This document shows positions 28,331-37,770 of a stretch of DNA of 64,000 nucleotides, piece after piece; within the stretch, counting starts at the first letter, position 1, and every line of letters starts with the position of its first letter. A program made the position numbers and the translations under genes. The stretch is taken from the NCBI RefSeq assembly GCF_014203215.1, contig NZ_JACHIM010000002.1, positions 304,031 through 368,030 on the forward strand, given 5' to 3'. Below the pieces are notes generated by a model. That model did not search any database and was not told the origin of the DNA. It saw only the letters and a program-made list of their open reading frames with translations. The DNA comes from Bartonella callosciuri (GTDB lineage: Bacteria > Pseudomonadota > Alphaproteobacteria > Rhizobiales > Rhizobiaceae).

Positions 28331-29839
28331 ATGAGAGAGTTGCAATTTTATAATACGCTTACACGCAAAAAAGAAAACTTTATACCGATAGATGCAACGA
28401 GAGTACGTCTTTATGTTTGTGGTCCAACCGTTTACGATTATGCGCACATTGGTAATGCACGTCCTGTAATTGTTTTTGATGTTTTATTTCGCTTATTGCG
28501 TCATGTTTATGGTAATGATCATGTTATTTATGTGCGTAATATTACAGATGTGGATGATAAAATTAATGCACGAGCCGCTTGCGAATATCCAGAGCTGGCA
28601 CTTAACGAAGCTATTCGCCAATTAACGATGCGGACTTATTCTCAATTTCAACAAGACACAATGGCACTTGGCTGTTTATTACCAACCAGTGAACCGCGTG
28701 CAACCGATCATTTGGAGGAGATGCGCTCTTTGATTGAACGATTGCTTGAAAAAGGACACGCTTATAGAGCAGAAAATCATATATTATTTTCTGTGAGCAG
28801 TATAAAAAAACATCCCCATTATGGATCGTTTGCAAAACGCTCGTTAGATGAAATGAGAGCGGGTGCGCGTGTCGATGTTGCTGCTTATAAAAGGGAGGAA
28901 ATGGATTTTGTTTTGTGGAAGCCCTCTGTAGATGGAGAGCCAGGTTGGATATCGCCAGCAGGAATTTCTGTTTTGGGGCGTCCGGGTTGGCATATTGAAT
29001 GTTCTGCAATGTCAATGGCAAAACTATTGGTGCCCTATGGCGGTGGTTTGGCTTGTGATGATCCGGCAGCAAATATTTTTGATATTCATGGTGGTGGACT
29101 TGATTTGATTTTTCCTCACCATGAAAATGAGATTGCGCAAAGTTGTTCAGCTTTTGGAACTGAGCGAATGGCTAATCTTTGGATGCATAACGGTTTTTTG
29201 CAGGTTGAAGGCAAAAAGATGTCTAAAAGCCTCGGCAATTTCATCACGATTCATTCTATTTTAGAGAGTCATTTTTTTGAATTCAATGAGACTTTAACAA
29301 ATGAAATGAAAAAGAATTGGGCTGGTTTATCAGCACGTTTTTCGATGTTACAAACACATTATCGTGAACCGTTAAATTGGACAGCTCAGCGTTTAATGCA
29401 ATCTAGTAGAGAACTGTATCGCTGGTATGAAGTGCTTCGTTGTGAAAGGGAGCGGCCGGAAAACGATGAATTGATGAATAATTCTTTAATAAATGCATTA
29501 AGTGATGACCTTAACACTCCAAAAGCAGTGACTCTTTTGCGAAAATTTTATAAAGCAGGCAATGTTGTCGCTCTCGCAAATGGAATGCGTTTATTGGGAC
29601 TGCTGCGTCAAGAGTGGATTAGAGACGTAGATTGCCCATTGTTTATAAGAAAAGCTCCCCTTGATTCAAAATTTGTTAATCAGCGCATTGCCGAAAGACT
29701 GCGGCTTATCCATAATAAAGAATGGGCAGCTGCGGATACAATTCGTGATGAGCTTGCAGCCGAGGGGATTATTTTAAAAGACAAAAAAGATCCACAGACT
29801 GGTGAGCGTATGACTATGTGGGAAATGAAGCGATTATAA
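28331..29839 (+). CDS. cysS: Cysteinyl-tRNA synthetase
   Basis: Charges tRNA-Cys. A class I enzyme of 502 residues, slightly longer than the usual 460. It shows the zinc-ligand Cys30 in [17 protein letters not shown] with HIGN at 39-42, a second zinc site around WHIECSAM, then [16 protein letters not shown], and KMSKS at 296-300. Extra length seems to lie in the segment after the KMSKS loop. GGAG precedes the ATG; a further ATG four bases upstream is out of frame. Confidence 0.97.
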   Translation: MRELQFYNTLTRKKENFIPIDATRVRLYVCGPTVYDYAHIGNARPVIVFDVLFRLLRHVYGNDHVIYVRNITDVDDKINARAACEYPELALNEAIRQLTMRTYSQFQQDTMALGCLLPTSEPRATDHLEEMRSLIERLLEKGHAYRAENHILFSVSSIKKHPHYGSFAKRSLDEMRAGARVDVAAYKREEMDFVLWKPSVDGEPGWISPAGISVLGRPGWHIECSAMSMAKLLVPYGGGLACDDPAANIFDIHGGGLDLIFPHHENEIAQSCSAFGTERMANLWMHNGFLQVEGKKMSKSLGNFITIHSILESHFFEFNETLTNEMKKNWAGLSARFSMLQTHYREPLNWTAQRLMQSSRELYRWYEVLRCERERPENDELMNNSLINALSDDLNTPKAVTLLRKFYKAGNVVALANGMRLLGLLRQEWIRDVDCPLFIRKAPLDSKFVNQRIAERLRLIHNKEWAAADTIRDELAAEGIILKDKKDPQTGERMTMWEMKRL

Positions 29840-29879
29840 TTTTCCTCTTCCAGCAGCTTTTATAAAAAGGGAGAATGTG

Positions 29880-30551
29880 ATGGAATTTTTATATAGTTAT
29901 GGATATGTTGCACTTAAGCTATCTGTAGGACTTGTAGCTTTTTTATTCATTTTAAGAACAACGGGTCGAGGTAGCCTTAGTCAAATGACACCAGTTGATT
30001 TAGTCAGCAATTTTGTAATGGGGGGTATTATCGGAGGGGTTATTTATAATCCAAACATTAGTAGTGTTCAACTATTGGTTGTTTTGTGTATTTGGCAAAC
30101 CTTGGTTACATTTCTTAACTTTTTTGCACGCTATTCAGTTTTTTTTCATCGTCTTGTCGCGGGACGGCATGTCTCATTAGTTTTAGATGGTGTATTTCAG
30201 ATGGATAAGATTAAGGGTTTAGGTATAAGCGTTAATGATTTGATTACAATGTTGCGAATTAAAGGCTGTAGTTTGCATGAAGCAGCTTTTGTTCATTTAG
30301 AAACCAATGGCGATTGTTCTGTTATTAAAAAAGAAGAGGGTAAGAAGTCTACCATTTTAGTACAAAATGGTGAAGTCTTTGATAAGGGTCTTGAAGAGAT
30401 TGGTAAATCAAAGGCATGGCTTCAAGCAGAATTGAAAAAAAAGCATGTAAAGGTTGAGAGTTTATTTGCAGCAGAATGGTATGAATGCACAGACCAAAAT
30501 AATAAACCTTATAAGGGATTATTTCTTGTTCCTTTTTCAAAAACAGTCTAA
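29880..30551 (+). CDS. DUF421 (YetF-like) membrane protein
   Basis: A 223-residue member of the DUF421/YetF family, function not established. Three N-terminal transmembrane helices fall at about 5-25, 40-60 and 63-83, with the family motif ILRTTGRGSLSQMTPVDLV between helix 1 and 2. A soluble domain follows with LVLDGVFQMDKIKGLGIS. ATG 29880 follows AAAGGGAGA; a GTG one codon upstream is also in frame. Its gene stands 37 bases after cysS. Confidence 0.8.
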   Translation: MEFLYSYGYVALKLSVGLVAFLFILRTTGRGSLSQMTPVDLVSNFVMGGIIGGVIYNPNISSVQLLVVLCIWQTLVTFLNFFARYSVFFHRLVAGRHVSLVLDGVFQMDKIKGLGISVNDLITMLRIKGCSLHEAAFVHLETNGDCSVIKKEEGKKSTILVQNGEVFDKGLEEIGKSKAWLQAELKKKHVKVESLFAAEWYECTDQNNKPYKGLFLVPFSKTV

Positions 30552-30568
30552 CTTCAAAAATGAATATG

Positions 30569-30618
30569 TATCGTTTATAGGAAGTGTATAGACAAGATAA
30601 TATAACCTATAAACGATA
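30569..30618. repeat. Perfect 13-bp inverted repeat before the Atm1 gene
   Basis: TATCGTTTATAGG (30569-30581) and CCTATAAACGATA (30606-30618) are exact complements, separated by 24 AT-rich bases. It begins 18 bases after the DUF421 stop and ends 55 bases before the Atm1-type exporter. It might be a terminator-like hairpin (no T-run follows), an operator with two half-sites about two helical turns apart, or a small mobile-element scar. Confidence 0.7.
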
Positions 30619-30672
30619 AGGGGGAAAGTATTGTAATGCCTGTTGAATGGATGATAAAGAAGTAAAGGCTTT

Positions 30673-32556
30673 ATGAAACAGAATAAAAGAGTAAAAACTG
30701 TATCATCAGATACAGGACAGACTTTGCGCACACTTTATAATTTATGGCCCTACATGTGGCCGGTAGAGCGGCGTGATCTAAAAATGCGGGTAATATGGGC
30801 GATATTTTATCTTGTTTTAGCCAAGCTCATTCTCATATCTGTACCGTATTTCTTTAAATATGCTACGGATTCCCTTGATGTAAGCGTTAAGTTTTCTCTG
30901 TGGGGGGCAACGAGTTGGATTATTCCTGTTATGCTCGTTTTAGCATATAACATTGCACGTATTGTTCAAGCTGCATTAAATCAGTTACGCGATTCTCTCT
31001 TTGCAACTGTTGGGCAACATGCGATTCGTCAGCTAGCCTATAAGACCTTTGTACATATTCATGGATTGTCTTTGCGATTTCACTTAGAAAAGCGAACTGG
31101 TGGGCTTTCTCGTGTGATTGAGCGTGGTACGAAGGGAATTGAAGCTATTGTTCGATTTTCAATTCTGAATACAGTACCAACGGTTTTAGAGTTTATTTTG
31201 ACAGCATTTGTATTTTACATAAACTATGGATGGCATTATGTGTTCATAGTTGTGATAATGGTTGGTTTATATACTTTTTTCACAGTTAAGGCGAGTGATT
31301 GGCGTATTCGCATTCGGCAAGAAATGAATGCGGCAGATATGGAGGCCAATACGCGTGCTATTGATTCTCTTTTGAATTTTGAAACCGTCAAATATTTTTG
31401 CAATGAGACTCTGGAAGCGCGCCGGTTTGATTCTTCTATGGCAAATTATGAAAAAGCGGCAACGAAAATTTGGACATCATTAAGCTGGCTTAATTTTGGT
31501 CAGGCTCTTATTTTTGGTATTGGGATGGCTCTCTTGATGTTGATGTCAGCTTACGAAATTTTTCGTGGGACACAAACTTTAGGGGATTTCGTTTTTATTA
31601 ATGCACTTTTGATACAGCTTTCCATTCCGCTGAATTTTATTGGTTCAATTTATCGTGATGTTCGACAAGGTTTAACTGATATTGAAGCTATGTTTGATCT
31701 TCTAGATGTTGAACAGGAAATCGTTGATAAATCAGATGCTAAACCATTGGTCGTGAGTGGTGGTACCATTCGGTTTAGTCAGGTGAAGTTTTCTTATGAT
31801 CCGTCTCGCCAAATTCTTAAAGATATTGATTTTGAGGTTCCCGGAGGTAAAAAAGTTGCAATTGTTGGTCCCTCAGGTGCTGGTAAATCGACTATTTCTC
31901 GATTACTTTTTCGTTTTTACGATGTTGATGCCGGTTCCATCACAATTGACGGACAAGACATTCGTGATATAACGCAAAAAAGTTTGCGTGAAGCTATCGG
32001 TATGGTACCGCAGGATACAGTGCTATTTAATGACACAATTGCATATAACATTTGTTATGGGCGTCCGAGTGCTACAGATGAAGAGATGCGCAAAGCTGCT
32101 GAAATGGCACAGATATCAAAATTTATTGAGATGCTTCCGGAAGGTTTTCAGTCTATGGTCGGTGAACGTGGGCTCAAGTTGTCAGGTGGTGAAAAACAAC
32201 GTGTGGCTATCGCGCGAACTCTCTTAAAAGCTCCACCTCTTCTTATTCTGGATGAAGCAACTGCGGCTCTTGATACCGCAACGGAGCAGGAAATTCAACA
32301 AGCATTGGACATTGCCAGCCGTGGGCGTACAACATTGATAATTGCACATCGCCTTTCTACTGTTATTAATGCTGATGAAATTTTGGTTCTCAAAAATGGC
32401 CGTATTATTGAAAATGGGACTCATACAGAGCTTTTACGTAAGAAAGGTTTATATGCTTCTATGTGGAATAAGCAGCTTGAAGCATCGCAGGCTGAAGAAA
32501 AATTACGTAAAATGCGTGAAGAAGATGAACTAGGTATTGTGAATCATAAAAAATAA
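30673..32556 (+). CDS. atm1: Atm1-type ABC exporter
   Basis: A half-transporter of 627 residues that would act as a homodimer in the inner membrane. Six transmembrane helices lie within about 30-320, and the ATPase domain follows with Walker [10 protein letters not shown] (about 401-409), signature LSGGEKQRVAIART and Walker B LLILDEATAALD. The closest known group is the Atm1/HMT family, which exports glutathione-linked sulphur or metal compounds; the TETVKYF segment (NFETVKYFCNE) in the middle of the membrane part is typical of this group. The substrate is inferred. Confidence 0.88.
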   Translation: MKQNKRVKTVSSDTGQTLRTLYNLWPYMWPVERRDLKMRVIWAIFYLVLAKLILISVPYFFKYATDSLDVSVKFSLWGATSWIIPVMLVLAYNIARIVQAALNQLRDSLFATVGQHAIRQLAYKTFVHIHGLSLRFHLEKRTGGLSRVIERGTKGIEAIVRFSILNTVPTVLEFILTAFVFYINYGWHYVFIVVIMVGLYTFFTVKASDWRIRIRQEMNAADMEANTRAIDSLLNFETVKYFCNETLEARRFDSSMANYEKAATKIWTSLSWLNFGQALIFGIGMALLMLMSAYEIFRGTQTLGDFVFINALLIQLSIPLNFIGSIYRDVRQGLTDIEAMFDLLDVEQEIVDKSDAKPLVVSGGTIRFSQVKFSYDPSRQILKDIDFEVPGGKKVAIVGPSGAGKSTISRLLFRFYDVDAGSITIDGQDIRDITQKSLREAIGMVPQDTVLFNDTIAYNICYGRPSATDEEMRKAAEMAQISKFIEMLPEGFQSMVGERGLKLSGGEKQRVAIARTLLKAPPLLILDEATAALDTATEQEIQQALDIASRGRTTLIIAHRLSTVINADEILVLKNGRIIENGTHTELLRKKGLYASMWNKQLEASQAEEKLRKMREEDELGIVNHKK

Positions 32557-32669
32557 GCTGCGCAAAATGTGGCTTCTAGCTTTATATAGAGTGATTAATT
32601 CAGTACAAAAATGAGGTGGAACAAAGAGATTTATTGTTTGTTTAAGTTATACTATGAATAGGAAATGAT

Positions 32670-33368
32670 ATGAGTATTCTACAGTCTGTCCATAATAGTT
32701 TTGTGCCAATTCATAAAGAGGGTTATCCTTTTATTGTAGTGTTTTTTATTATTTCGCTCATTCTTGGTTGGGTATGGATTCCGTTGTTTTGGTGTGGTCT
32801 TGTTCTCACGGTATGGTGTATATATTTTTTCCGTGATCCAGATCGTGTAATTCCTTTGAATTCAAATTGGATTGTATCTCCTGCTGATGGAAAGATCTCA
32901 TTTGTTGAACCCTGTGTTCCGCCTGAAGAGTTGGGGTTGGGGGATAAAGAGATGATCCGTGTCTCCATATTTATGGATATTTTTTCATGCCATATCAACC
33001 GTATTCCTATAAGTGGCATAGTAGAGTCTATAGTTTATCGTCCGGGTCAATTTGCCAATGCTGAGCTTGATAAAGCTAGTCAATTTAATGAGCGTAATGG
33101 AATAGTGATTGACAGCGAACATGGTAAAATTGGTATGGTACAAATAGCTGGGATGATTGCTCGTCGGATTGTTTGTTGGTCAAAAGAAAATGATTCCGTC
33201 AGGACTGGAGAACGATTTGGGTTGATTCGCTTTGGTTCTCGTCTTGATATTTATATACCAACTGAAGTAAAATTGCGTGTTGCGGTTGGCCAAACAGCAA
33301 TTGCTGGAGAAACAGTTTTAGCTTCTTTTGATGATGAGAGTGCCACAACTGATTTCAGATTTGATTAG
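32670..33368 (+). CDS. psd: Phosphatidylserine decarboxylase proenzyme
   Basis: Makes phosphatidylethanolamine from phosphatidylserine. The 232-residue proenzyme has two N-terminal hydrophobic helices (about 20-60), the [14 protein letters not shown] segment near 70, and the self-cleavage site in [11 protein letters not shown] near residue 190, where cleavage before Ser makes the pyruvoyl group. The short form and FGS site place it with the alphaproteobacterial short Psd enzymes. pssA follows after eight bases and supplies the substrate. Confidence 0.96.
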   Translation: MSILQSVHNSFVPIHKEGYPFIVVFFIISLILGWVWIPLFWCGLVLTVWCIYFFRDPDRVIPLNSNWIVSPADGKISFVEPCVPPEELGLGDKEMIRVSIFMDIFSCHINRIPISGIVESIVYRPGQFANAELDKASQFNERNGIVIDSEHGKIGMVQIAGMIARRIVCWSKENDSVRTGERFGLIRFGSRLDIYIPTEVKLRVAVGQTAIAGETVLASFDDESATTDFRFD

Positions 33369-33376
33369 GATAAACA

Positions 33377-34216
33377 ATGAAAAATTTTTCGCTCTTTTCT
33401 TCATTTAATCCTGAAGGACAGCATGATGATATTGCAAATCGGTGGCGTTCACCTACGCCGATGCGGTATGTCATTCCCAATATCATCACTATTTTGGCGA
33501 TTTGTGCAGGAATGAGCAGTATTCGTTTGGCTTTTGAGAATCGCTATGAGGCTGCTATTTTAATGGTACTTTTGGCAGCAATCTTAGATGGGGTTGATGG
33601 CCGCATTGCCCGTTTGGTGGATGGGAGCTCATCTTTTGGGGCGCAGATGGATTCTCTTGCTGATGTGGTTAATTTTGGTGTTGCACCTGCGCTTATCGTT
33701 TACTCTTTTGTTTTGAATCAAGCCTACCAAGTTGGTTGGGTGGCAGCGCTTGTCTATTGTGTTGCTTGTTGCTTACGGTTAGCGCGGTTTAATGTCATGT
33801 TAGATAATGTCGATATACCGAAATGGAAGGGGAATTATTTTGTTGGCGTTCCGGCGCCAGCAGGGGCGTTATTGCTTTTATTGCCTATGTATTTAGGAGC
33901 TCTTGGTTTAGTACCAAGTTGGAGCTGGGCATTGTTTTTTAGTCTTTATACTGTGATTATTGCTTTTCTTTTAGTCAGCCGGTTACCGGTATGGAATGCA
34001 AAAACAGTTGATCAAAATTTAAGGCGTGATATTGTTGTCCCGTGCATGTTGGGCGTTGTTATTTATGTCGGTTTTCTCGCAACATATACATGGTACACTT
34101 TGTTAATCACAGCTGTTGGCTATATGATATTTCTTCCTTGTAGTTTTGTGGCTTATAGTAAACGGGCTGCTTTAGAAGAAAAAAAGACCGACGCTAAAAC
34201 TATTCAACAATCGTAG
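33377..34216 (+). CDS. pssA: CDP-diacylglycerol-serine O-phosphatidyltransferase
   Basis: Makes phosphatidylserine, the substrate of Psd, in the inner membrane. 279 residues. The CDP-alcohol phosphotransferase motif DG(x)2AR(x)8G(x)3D(x)3D is visible in DGVDGRIARLVDGSSSFGAQ and the following MDSLAD (about 75-100). Seven or eight hydrophobic helices cover most of the protein. psd and pssA form a tight two-gene operon. Confidence 0.95.
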   Translation: MKNFSLFSSFNPEGQHDDIANRWRSPTPMRYVIPNIITILAICAGMSSIRLAFENRYEAAILMVLLAAILDGVDGRIARLVDGSSSFGAQMDSLADVVNFGVAPALIVYSFVLNQAYQVGWVAALVYCVACCLRLARFNVMLDNVDIPKWKGNYFVGVPAPAGALLLLLPMYLGALGLVPSWSWALFFSLYTVIIAFLLVSRLPVWNAKTVDQNLRRDIVVPCMLGVVIYVGFLATYTWYTLLITAVGYMIFLPCSFVAYSKRAALEEKKTDAKTIQQS

Positions 34217-34725
34217 AGTTCTATGTTTTAGTTTGGGGAAGAAAAGTAGAAGCAGAAAGCAATTTAATTCAGGTTAGTCATTTCTATTTTATATCTATGA
34301 TTAATGGAAGAACTCTCCTCATAAAGAACAACACGCTATTACGCTGGTAATTTATGAACTTGTTTAAAAGAAACCTCTCTTTGTTGCTCCCAATCTCATT
34401 TCACAGAAACAACGATGAAGGTGTAACCCAAAATCCACTGTGCATCACCATCTTTATGCTTATAAAGATATAAGTTGGCATCATTGTTCGGTTTGCAAAC
34501 TCCCAATGTTTTATGGTTCTCTTGCATTTAGTAGAGGGTTCATGGGGGATGTATTTTTCCTTTTTTAAAGCGGTTTTGTCTACATGTTGATTCCTTTTTT
34601 GGTGGACGAGCGAGCGTTTTTTCTGATTTATAATAACAAGGTTTGAAATAAGAGAATCTCATCCTATTCGGAATTCTCATTTAAGTTATGAAACAATCAA
34701 TTATTTCACAAATCAATGCATTACC
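34217..34725. other. Intergenic region holding a decayed integrase
   Basis: About 510 bases between the convergent pssA and SDR genes. It has no intact gene. A decayed tyrosine-recombinase fragment lies at 34303-34494 (separate entry). The rest shows no recognisable coding, RNA or att site. Confidence 0.6.
34303..34494 (-). pseudogene. Decayed phage-type tyrosine recombinase (N-terminal domain)
   Basis: On the minus strand one frame reads NNDANLYLYKHKDGDAQWIL and continues GYTF, an in-frame TGA, DWEQQREVSFKQVHKLPA, two stops, then RVVLYEESS. This follows the N-terminal DUF4102 arm domain of P4-like integrases, where the usual order is LYLYK.KDG.QW...YT..GRRREMGLG...VSLKQAR..A..WR. At least three stops are present in about 60 codons, and no catalytic domain is left. 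No tRNA attachment site is visible next to it. Confidence 0.6.
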
Positions 34726-35478
34726 TTAATTAGGCACATGATAATCCATAAACCGATTTTTACGGACATTAAAGAGTTTTCCTGTTTCTTTTAAATTAGG
34801 TGAGAATAAATGTACTATCTTTGCTGCAACTTCTTGTGGTGAAGGAAGAGTTTGCGGATCTTCACCAGGCATAGCTTGCGCACGCATGGCAGTGCGTGTT
34901 GCACCGGGATCAACACAATTAATCTTAATAGGGGTTTGCTTTAGTTCTTCTGCCCAACAACGGGCAATAACTTCTAAAGCAGCTTTAGAAGCCGCATAAG
35001 GTCCCCAGAAAGCGCGTGCAACATGCGCAACGCTTGAGGATAACAGAATTGCTCGTCCAGCATCAGATTTACGCAGTAAGGGTTCAAGGGCTTTCATTAA
35101 ACGCCATTGGCTGATAAGATTTATTTGGAAAACATCTTCAAATATCTTATTTTCGATATGTGCTATTGGTGAGAGTGTTCCAAGAATGCCCGCACTTGCA
35201 ACCATAATATCGAGTTTTTTCCAGCGCTTAGAAATTGAAATACTAAGAGCATCAATGTTATCCATATGATGCAAGTCAAATGGGATGAGTGTTGCATGAG
35301 CACCTTTTTCTCGAATTTTGTTGTCAAGTTCAGTGAGTCCACTAACTGTGCGTGCAATGGCGAGAATGTGAGCGCCACGAGCTGCGAGCTCTAACGCTAA
35401 ATGATAGCCAATACCTTTTGAAGCACCGGTAACAAGTGCAACACGGCCTAAGAGACTAAAATCAATTTTTTCCACCAT
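34726..35478 (-). CDS. Short-chain dehydrogenase/reductase
   Basis: A 250-residue NAD(P)-dependent oxidoreductase of the classical SDR family. The nucleotide-binding motif is TGASKGIGYHLA (about 17-28), the central ASAGILG motif is near 92-98, the catalytic Ser lies in ILLSSSVAHVA, and Tyr-xxx-Lys is YAASKAALE near 161-169. The substrate is unknown. Its ATG overlaps the last base of purF, so it is probably translated from the purF message. Confidence 0.88.
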   Translation of the reverse strand: MVEKIDFSLLGRVALVTGASKGIGYHLALELAARGAHILAIARTVSGLTELDNKIREKGAHATLIPFDLHHMDNIDALSISISKRWKKLDIMVASAGILGTLSPIAHIENKIFEDVFQINLISQWRLMKALEPLLRKSDAGRAILLSSSVAHVARAFWGPYAASKAALEVIARCWAEELKQTPIKINCVDPGATRTAMRAQAMPGEDPQTLPSPQEVAAKIVHLFSPNLKETGKLFNVRKNRFMDYHVPN

Positions 35479-36971
35479 TAATCTCTTGTTTTAAGGACAG
35501 ATAATTGATGAATCTTGGGGACACTTTCTTGATCAACCAGCTGTGTAGGATAATGTCCGGTAAAGTAATGGTCAGTAAATTGCGGATCAGCGTTATTTCG
35601 CTTTTCCCCTGCCACAGCGAGATAGAGACCATCTGTTGAGAGAAATTCTAATGAGTCAGCTCCTACAAAATTGCACATAGATTTTAGGTCTGGATACTGA
35701 TTAGCCAAAAGGCTTTCGATTTTCGGTGTATCAATGCCATAAAAATCGGGATAGAAAATCATCGGGCTAGAAATGCGCATATGAACTTCTTTCGCTCCTG
35801 CATCGCGAAGCATTCGTACAATTTTAAGAGATGTGGTTCCACGTACAATGGAGTCATCAACGAGAATAACACGTTTTCCTTCGATTACAGGACGGTTTGC
35901 AGAATGTTTTAATTTGACTCCAAAAGCACGAATTTGTTGTGTTGGTTCGATAAAAGTGCGCCCAACATAGTGATTGCGAATAATACCAAGCTCAAAAGGA
36001 ATCCCAATTTCTTGTGCATAACCAATTGCAGCAGGTGTTCCTCCATCAGGAACGGGAACCACAACATCTCCCTCACAGGGTGCCTCTTGCGCTAAATGAA
36101 TACCCATATTTTTACGGGTCATGTAAACATTACGTCCCCCAACGATTGAATCAGGACGTGCAAAGTAAACATATTCAAAAAGACAAAGTTTTTCTGGCTT
36201 CTCATTCTCTGGTTTTATAATTTTTTTAGTAATTTCCCCATTTTTTTGTATTTCGCATATGATAATCTCCCCATTTTTGACATCGCGCACATATCTTGCT
36301 CCAATAATATCAAGAGCACATGTTTCAGAACAAAAAATTGGCTTTCCATCAAGTTCACCCATCACGAGAGGTCGAATACCTGTTGGATCGCGTGCAGCAA
36401 TAAGCTTTGTGCGTGTGAGTGCTAACATTGCATATCCACCTTCCACTTGCCGAATAGCATCAACAAAGCGATCAGATGACGATTCATAACGTGAACGGGC
36501 AATAAGATGGAGAAAAACTTCTGAATCTGATGTCGATTGACAGATGGCACCCGAAGCAATGAGTTCGCGGCGTAATGTAAGACCATTGGTAAGATTACCA
36601 TTATGTGCAATAGCAATACCTCCAGCGTTTAATTCAGCGAAAAGAGGCTGAACGTTGCGTAGTGCTATTTCTCCAGTTGTTGAATAACGGGTATGCCCGA
36701 TAGCGCGGTTCCCCGGTAAACGCGCAAGTGTTACAGGGTTTGTATAGTGATCACCAACAAGACCTAGGTGCTTTTCTTGATGAAACATTTTGTTATGATA
36801 GGAAACAATGCCAGCTGCCTCTTGTCCACGGTGCTGAAGTGCATGGAGCCCAAGAGCTGTTAATGTTGCCGCATCTTCATGTCCAAGGATACCAAAAATT
36901 CCACATTCTTCATGAAGAGTATCATCATCTAATGAAAACTCCTGACAGGAAATGTCACTTTTTATCATCAT
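35478..36971 (-). CDS. purF: Amidophosphoribosyltransferase
   Basis: Transfers the amide nitrogen of glutamine to PRPP, the first step of purine synthesis. 497 residues. A short propeptide ends at HEEC, so the N-terminal nucleophile is Cys23 in CGIFGILGHEDA. The glutaminase domain shows IGHTRYSTTGE. The PRPP-binding loop is VILVDDSIVRGTTS (about 367-380). Two cysteines near the C-terminal region could bind an Fe-S cluster. It lies downstream of cvpA as in many proteobacteria, and shares its end with the SDR gene. Confidence 0.97.
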   Translation of the reverse strand: MMIKSDISCQEFSLDDDTLHEECGIFGILGHEDAATLTALGLHALQHRGQEAAGIVSYHNKMFHQEKHLGLVGDHYTNPVTLARLPGNRAIGHTRYSTTGEIALRNVQPLFAELNAGGIAIAHNGNLTNGLTLRRELIASGAICQSTSDSEVFLHLIARSRYESSSDRFVDAIRQVEGGYAMLALTRTKLIAARDPTGIRPLVMGELDGKPIFCSETCALDIIGARYVRDVKNGEIIICEIQKNGEITKKIIKPENEKPEKLCLFEYVYFARPDSIVGGRNVYMTRKNMGIHLAQEAPCEGDVVVPVPDGGTPAAIGYAQEIGIPFELGIIRNHYVGRTFIEPTQQIRAFGVKLKHSANRPVIEGKRVILVDDSIVRGTTSLKIVRMLRDAGAKEVHMRISSPMIFYPDFYGIDTPKIESLLANQYPDLKSMCNFVGADSLEFLSTDGLYLAVAGEKRNNADPQFTDHYFTGHYPTQLVDQESVPKIHQLSVLKTRD

Positions 36972-36998
36972 ATTCTTTCAGTTATGATATGAAGAATG

Positions 36999-37028
36999 AT
37001 TATATCATACTTCATATGTTATTTGGAA
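36999..37028 (-). promoter_or_regulatory. Probable purF promoter
   Basis: On the minus strand TTCCAA (37023-37028) and a perfect TATAAT (36999-37004) are 18 bases apart, about 27 bases upstream of the purF start. The -35 is weak. ATATGAAG/CTTCATAT arms surround the -10 and might be an operator. Confidence 0.45.
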
Positions 37029-37046
37029 CTCTTTGCTATGAAAAAA

Positions 37047-37628
37047 CTATTTTCCATTTTGCCGAGTCGTTTTTTCATGAGAGGGCTGATCTTGTATATC
37101 AGCGTTGTCTCTTTTAAAGAATTTTTCTGCTTTTTCGAGAACAGTGTCGAGATCTTTGGGAAGTATTTCCCAAACTTTTTGTCCCAATGAATCTAAGATA
37201 GGTTTTGTTATTGCATTTTTTAACCAGTTAGCTTGGTGCTCAGGTTTTATCAGAGCATTAATAAGAAGCATGCCGATAACCATAATAAATAAACCGCGCA
37301 GTGCTCCAAAAACAAAACCAATAGTACGGTCAAGGATACCAATTCGACTATCAAGAATAAGATCGGAGATCTTCATCGTAATGATTGAAGTAATAATAAG
37401 AATAATAATAAAAATCGTGACCAATGTTGTGATCAATGCAATTATTTTGTTAGAGAGATATTGTTCAAAGAAGGGTAATACAGGCTTGAATAAAAACAGT
37501 GTAGCAACAGCTGCGATTGCCCAAGAAACCAATGATAGTACCTCGCGTGAAAACCCTCGGAGCATAGCGAGAAAAGCGGACAACAGGATGATTCCTACGA
37601 CAATTCCATCAAGGACTGTTATGATCAT
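37047..37628 (-). CDS. cvpA: CvpA family membrane protein
   Basis: An inner-membrane protein (193 aa) of the CvpA/colicin V production family, function unclear. Four hydrophobic segments fall in the first 125 residues, opening MIITVLDGIVVGIILLSAFLA, with the conserved RGFSREVLSLVSW motif. The tail is polar. ATG 37628 follows AAGGA at eight bases; the frame opens to 37682 but that start has no site. purF is next downstream, the arrangement seen in E. coli cvpA-purF. Confidence 0.85.
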   Translation of the reverse strand: MIITVLDGIVVGIILLSAFLAMLRGFSREVLSLVSWAIAAVATLFLFKPVLPFFEQYLSNKIIALITTLVTIFIIILIITSIITMKISDLILDSRIGILDRTIGFVFGALRGLFIMVIGMLLINALIKPEHQANWLKNAITKPILDSLGQKVWEILPKDLDTVLEKAEKFFKRDNADIQDQPSHEKTTRQNGK

Positions 37629-37770
37629 TTGTTTGTTCCTTATACATAAAGTTGTATCTTTTAAGTTAGCACACAAATGCATTTCTGGTTATGTTATTTT
37701 TTGTTCTTATAGCAAGGATCTTTTGTATTTTGTAGAGTTTTTTCTATATTATCATTGTGTGTGATACAGA

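Noticed and set aside
28611..29072. 153-codon open frame on the minus strand
   Set aside because: It lies wholly inside cysS, whose HIGH and KMSKS motifs are intact.
37105..37764. 219-codon open frame on the plus strand
   Set aside because: It is the complement of cvpA and its promoter region. The residue composition is that of an antisense shadow, and cvpA-purF order supports the minus-strand gene.
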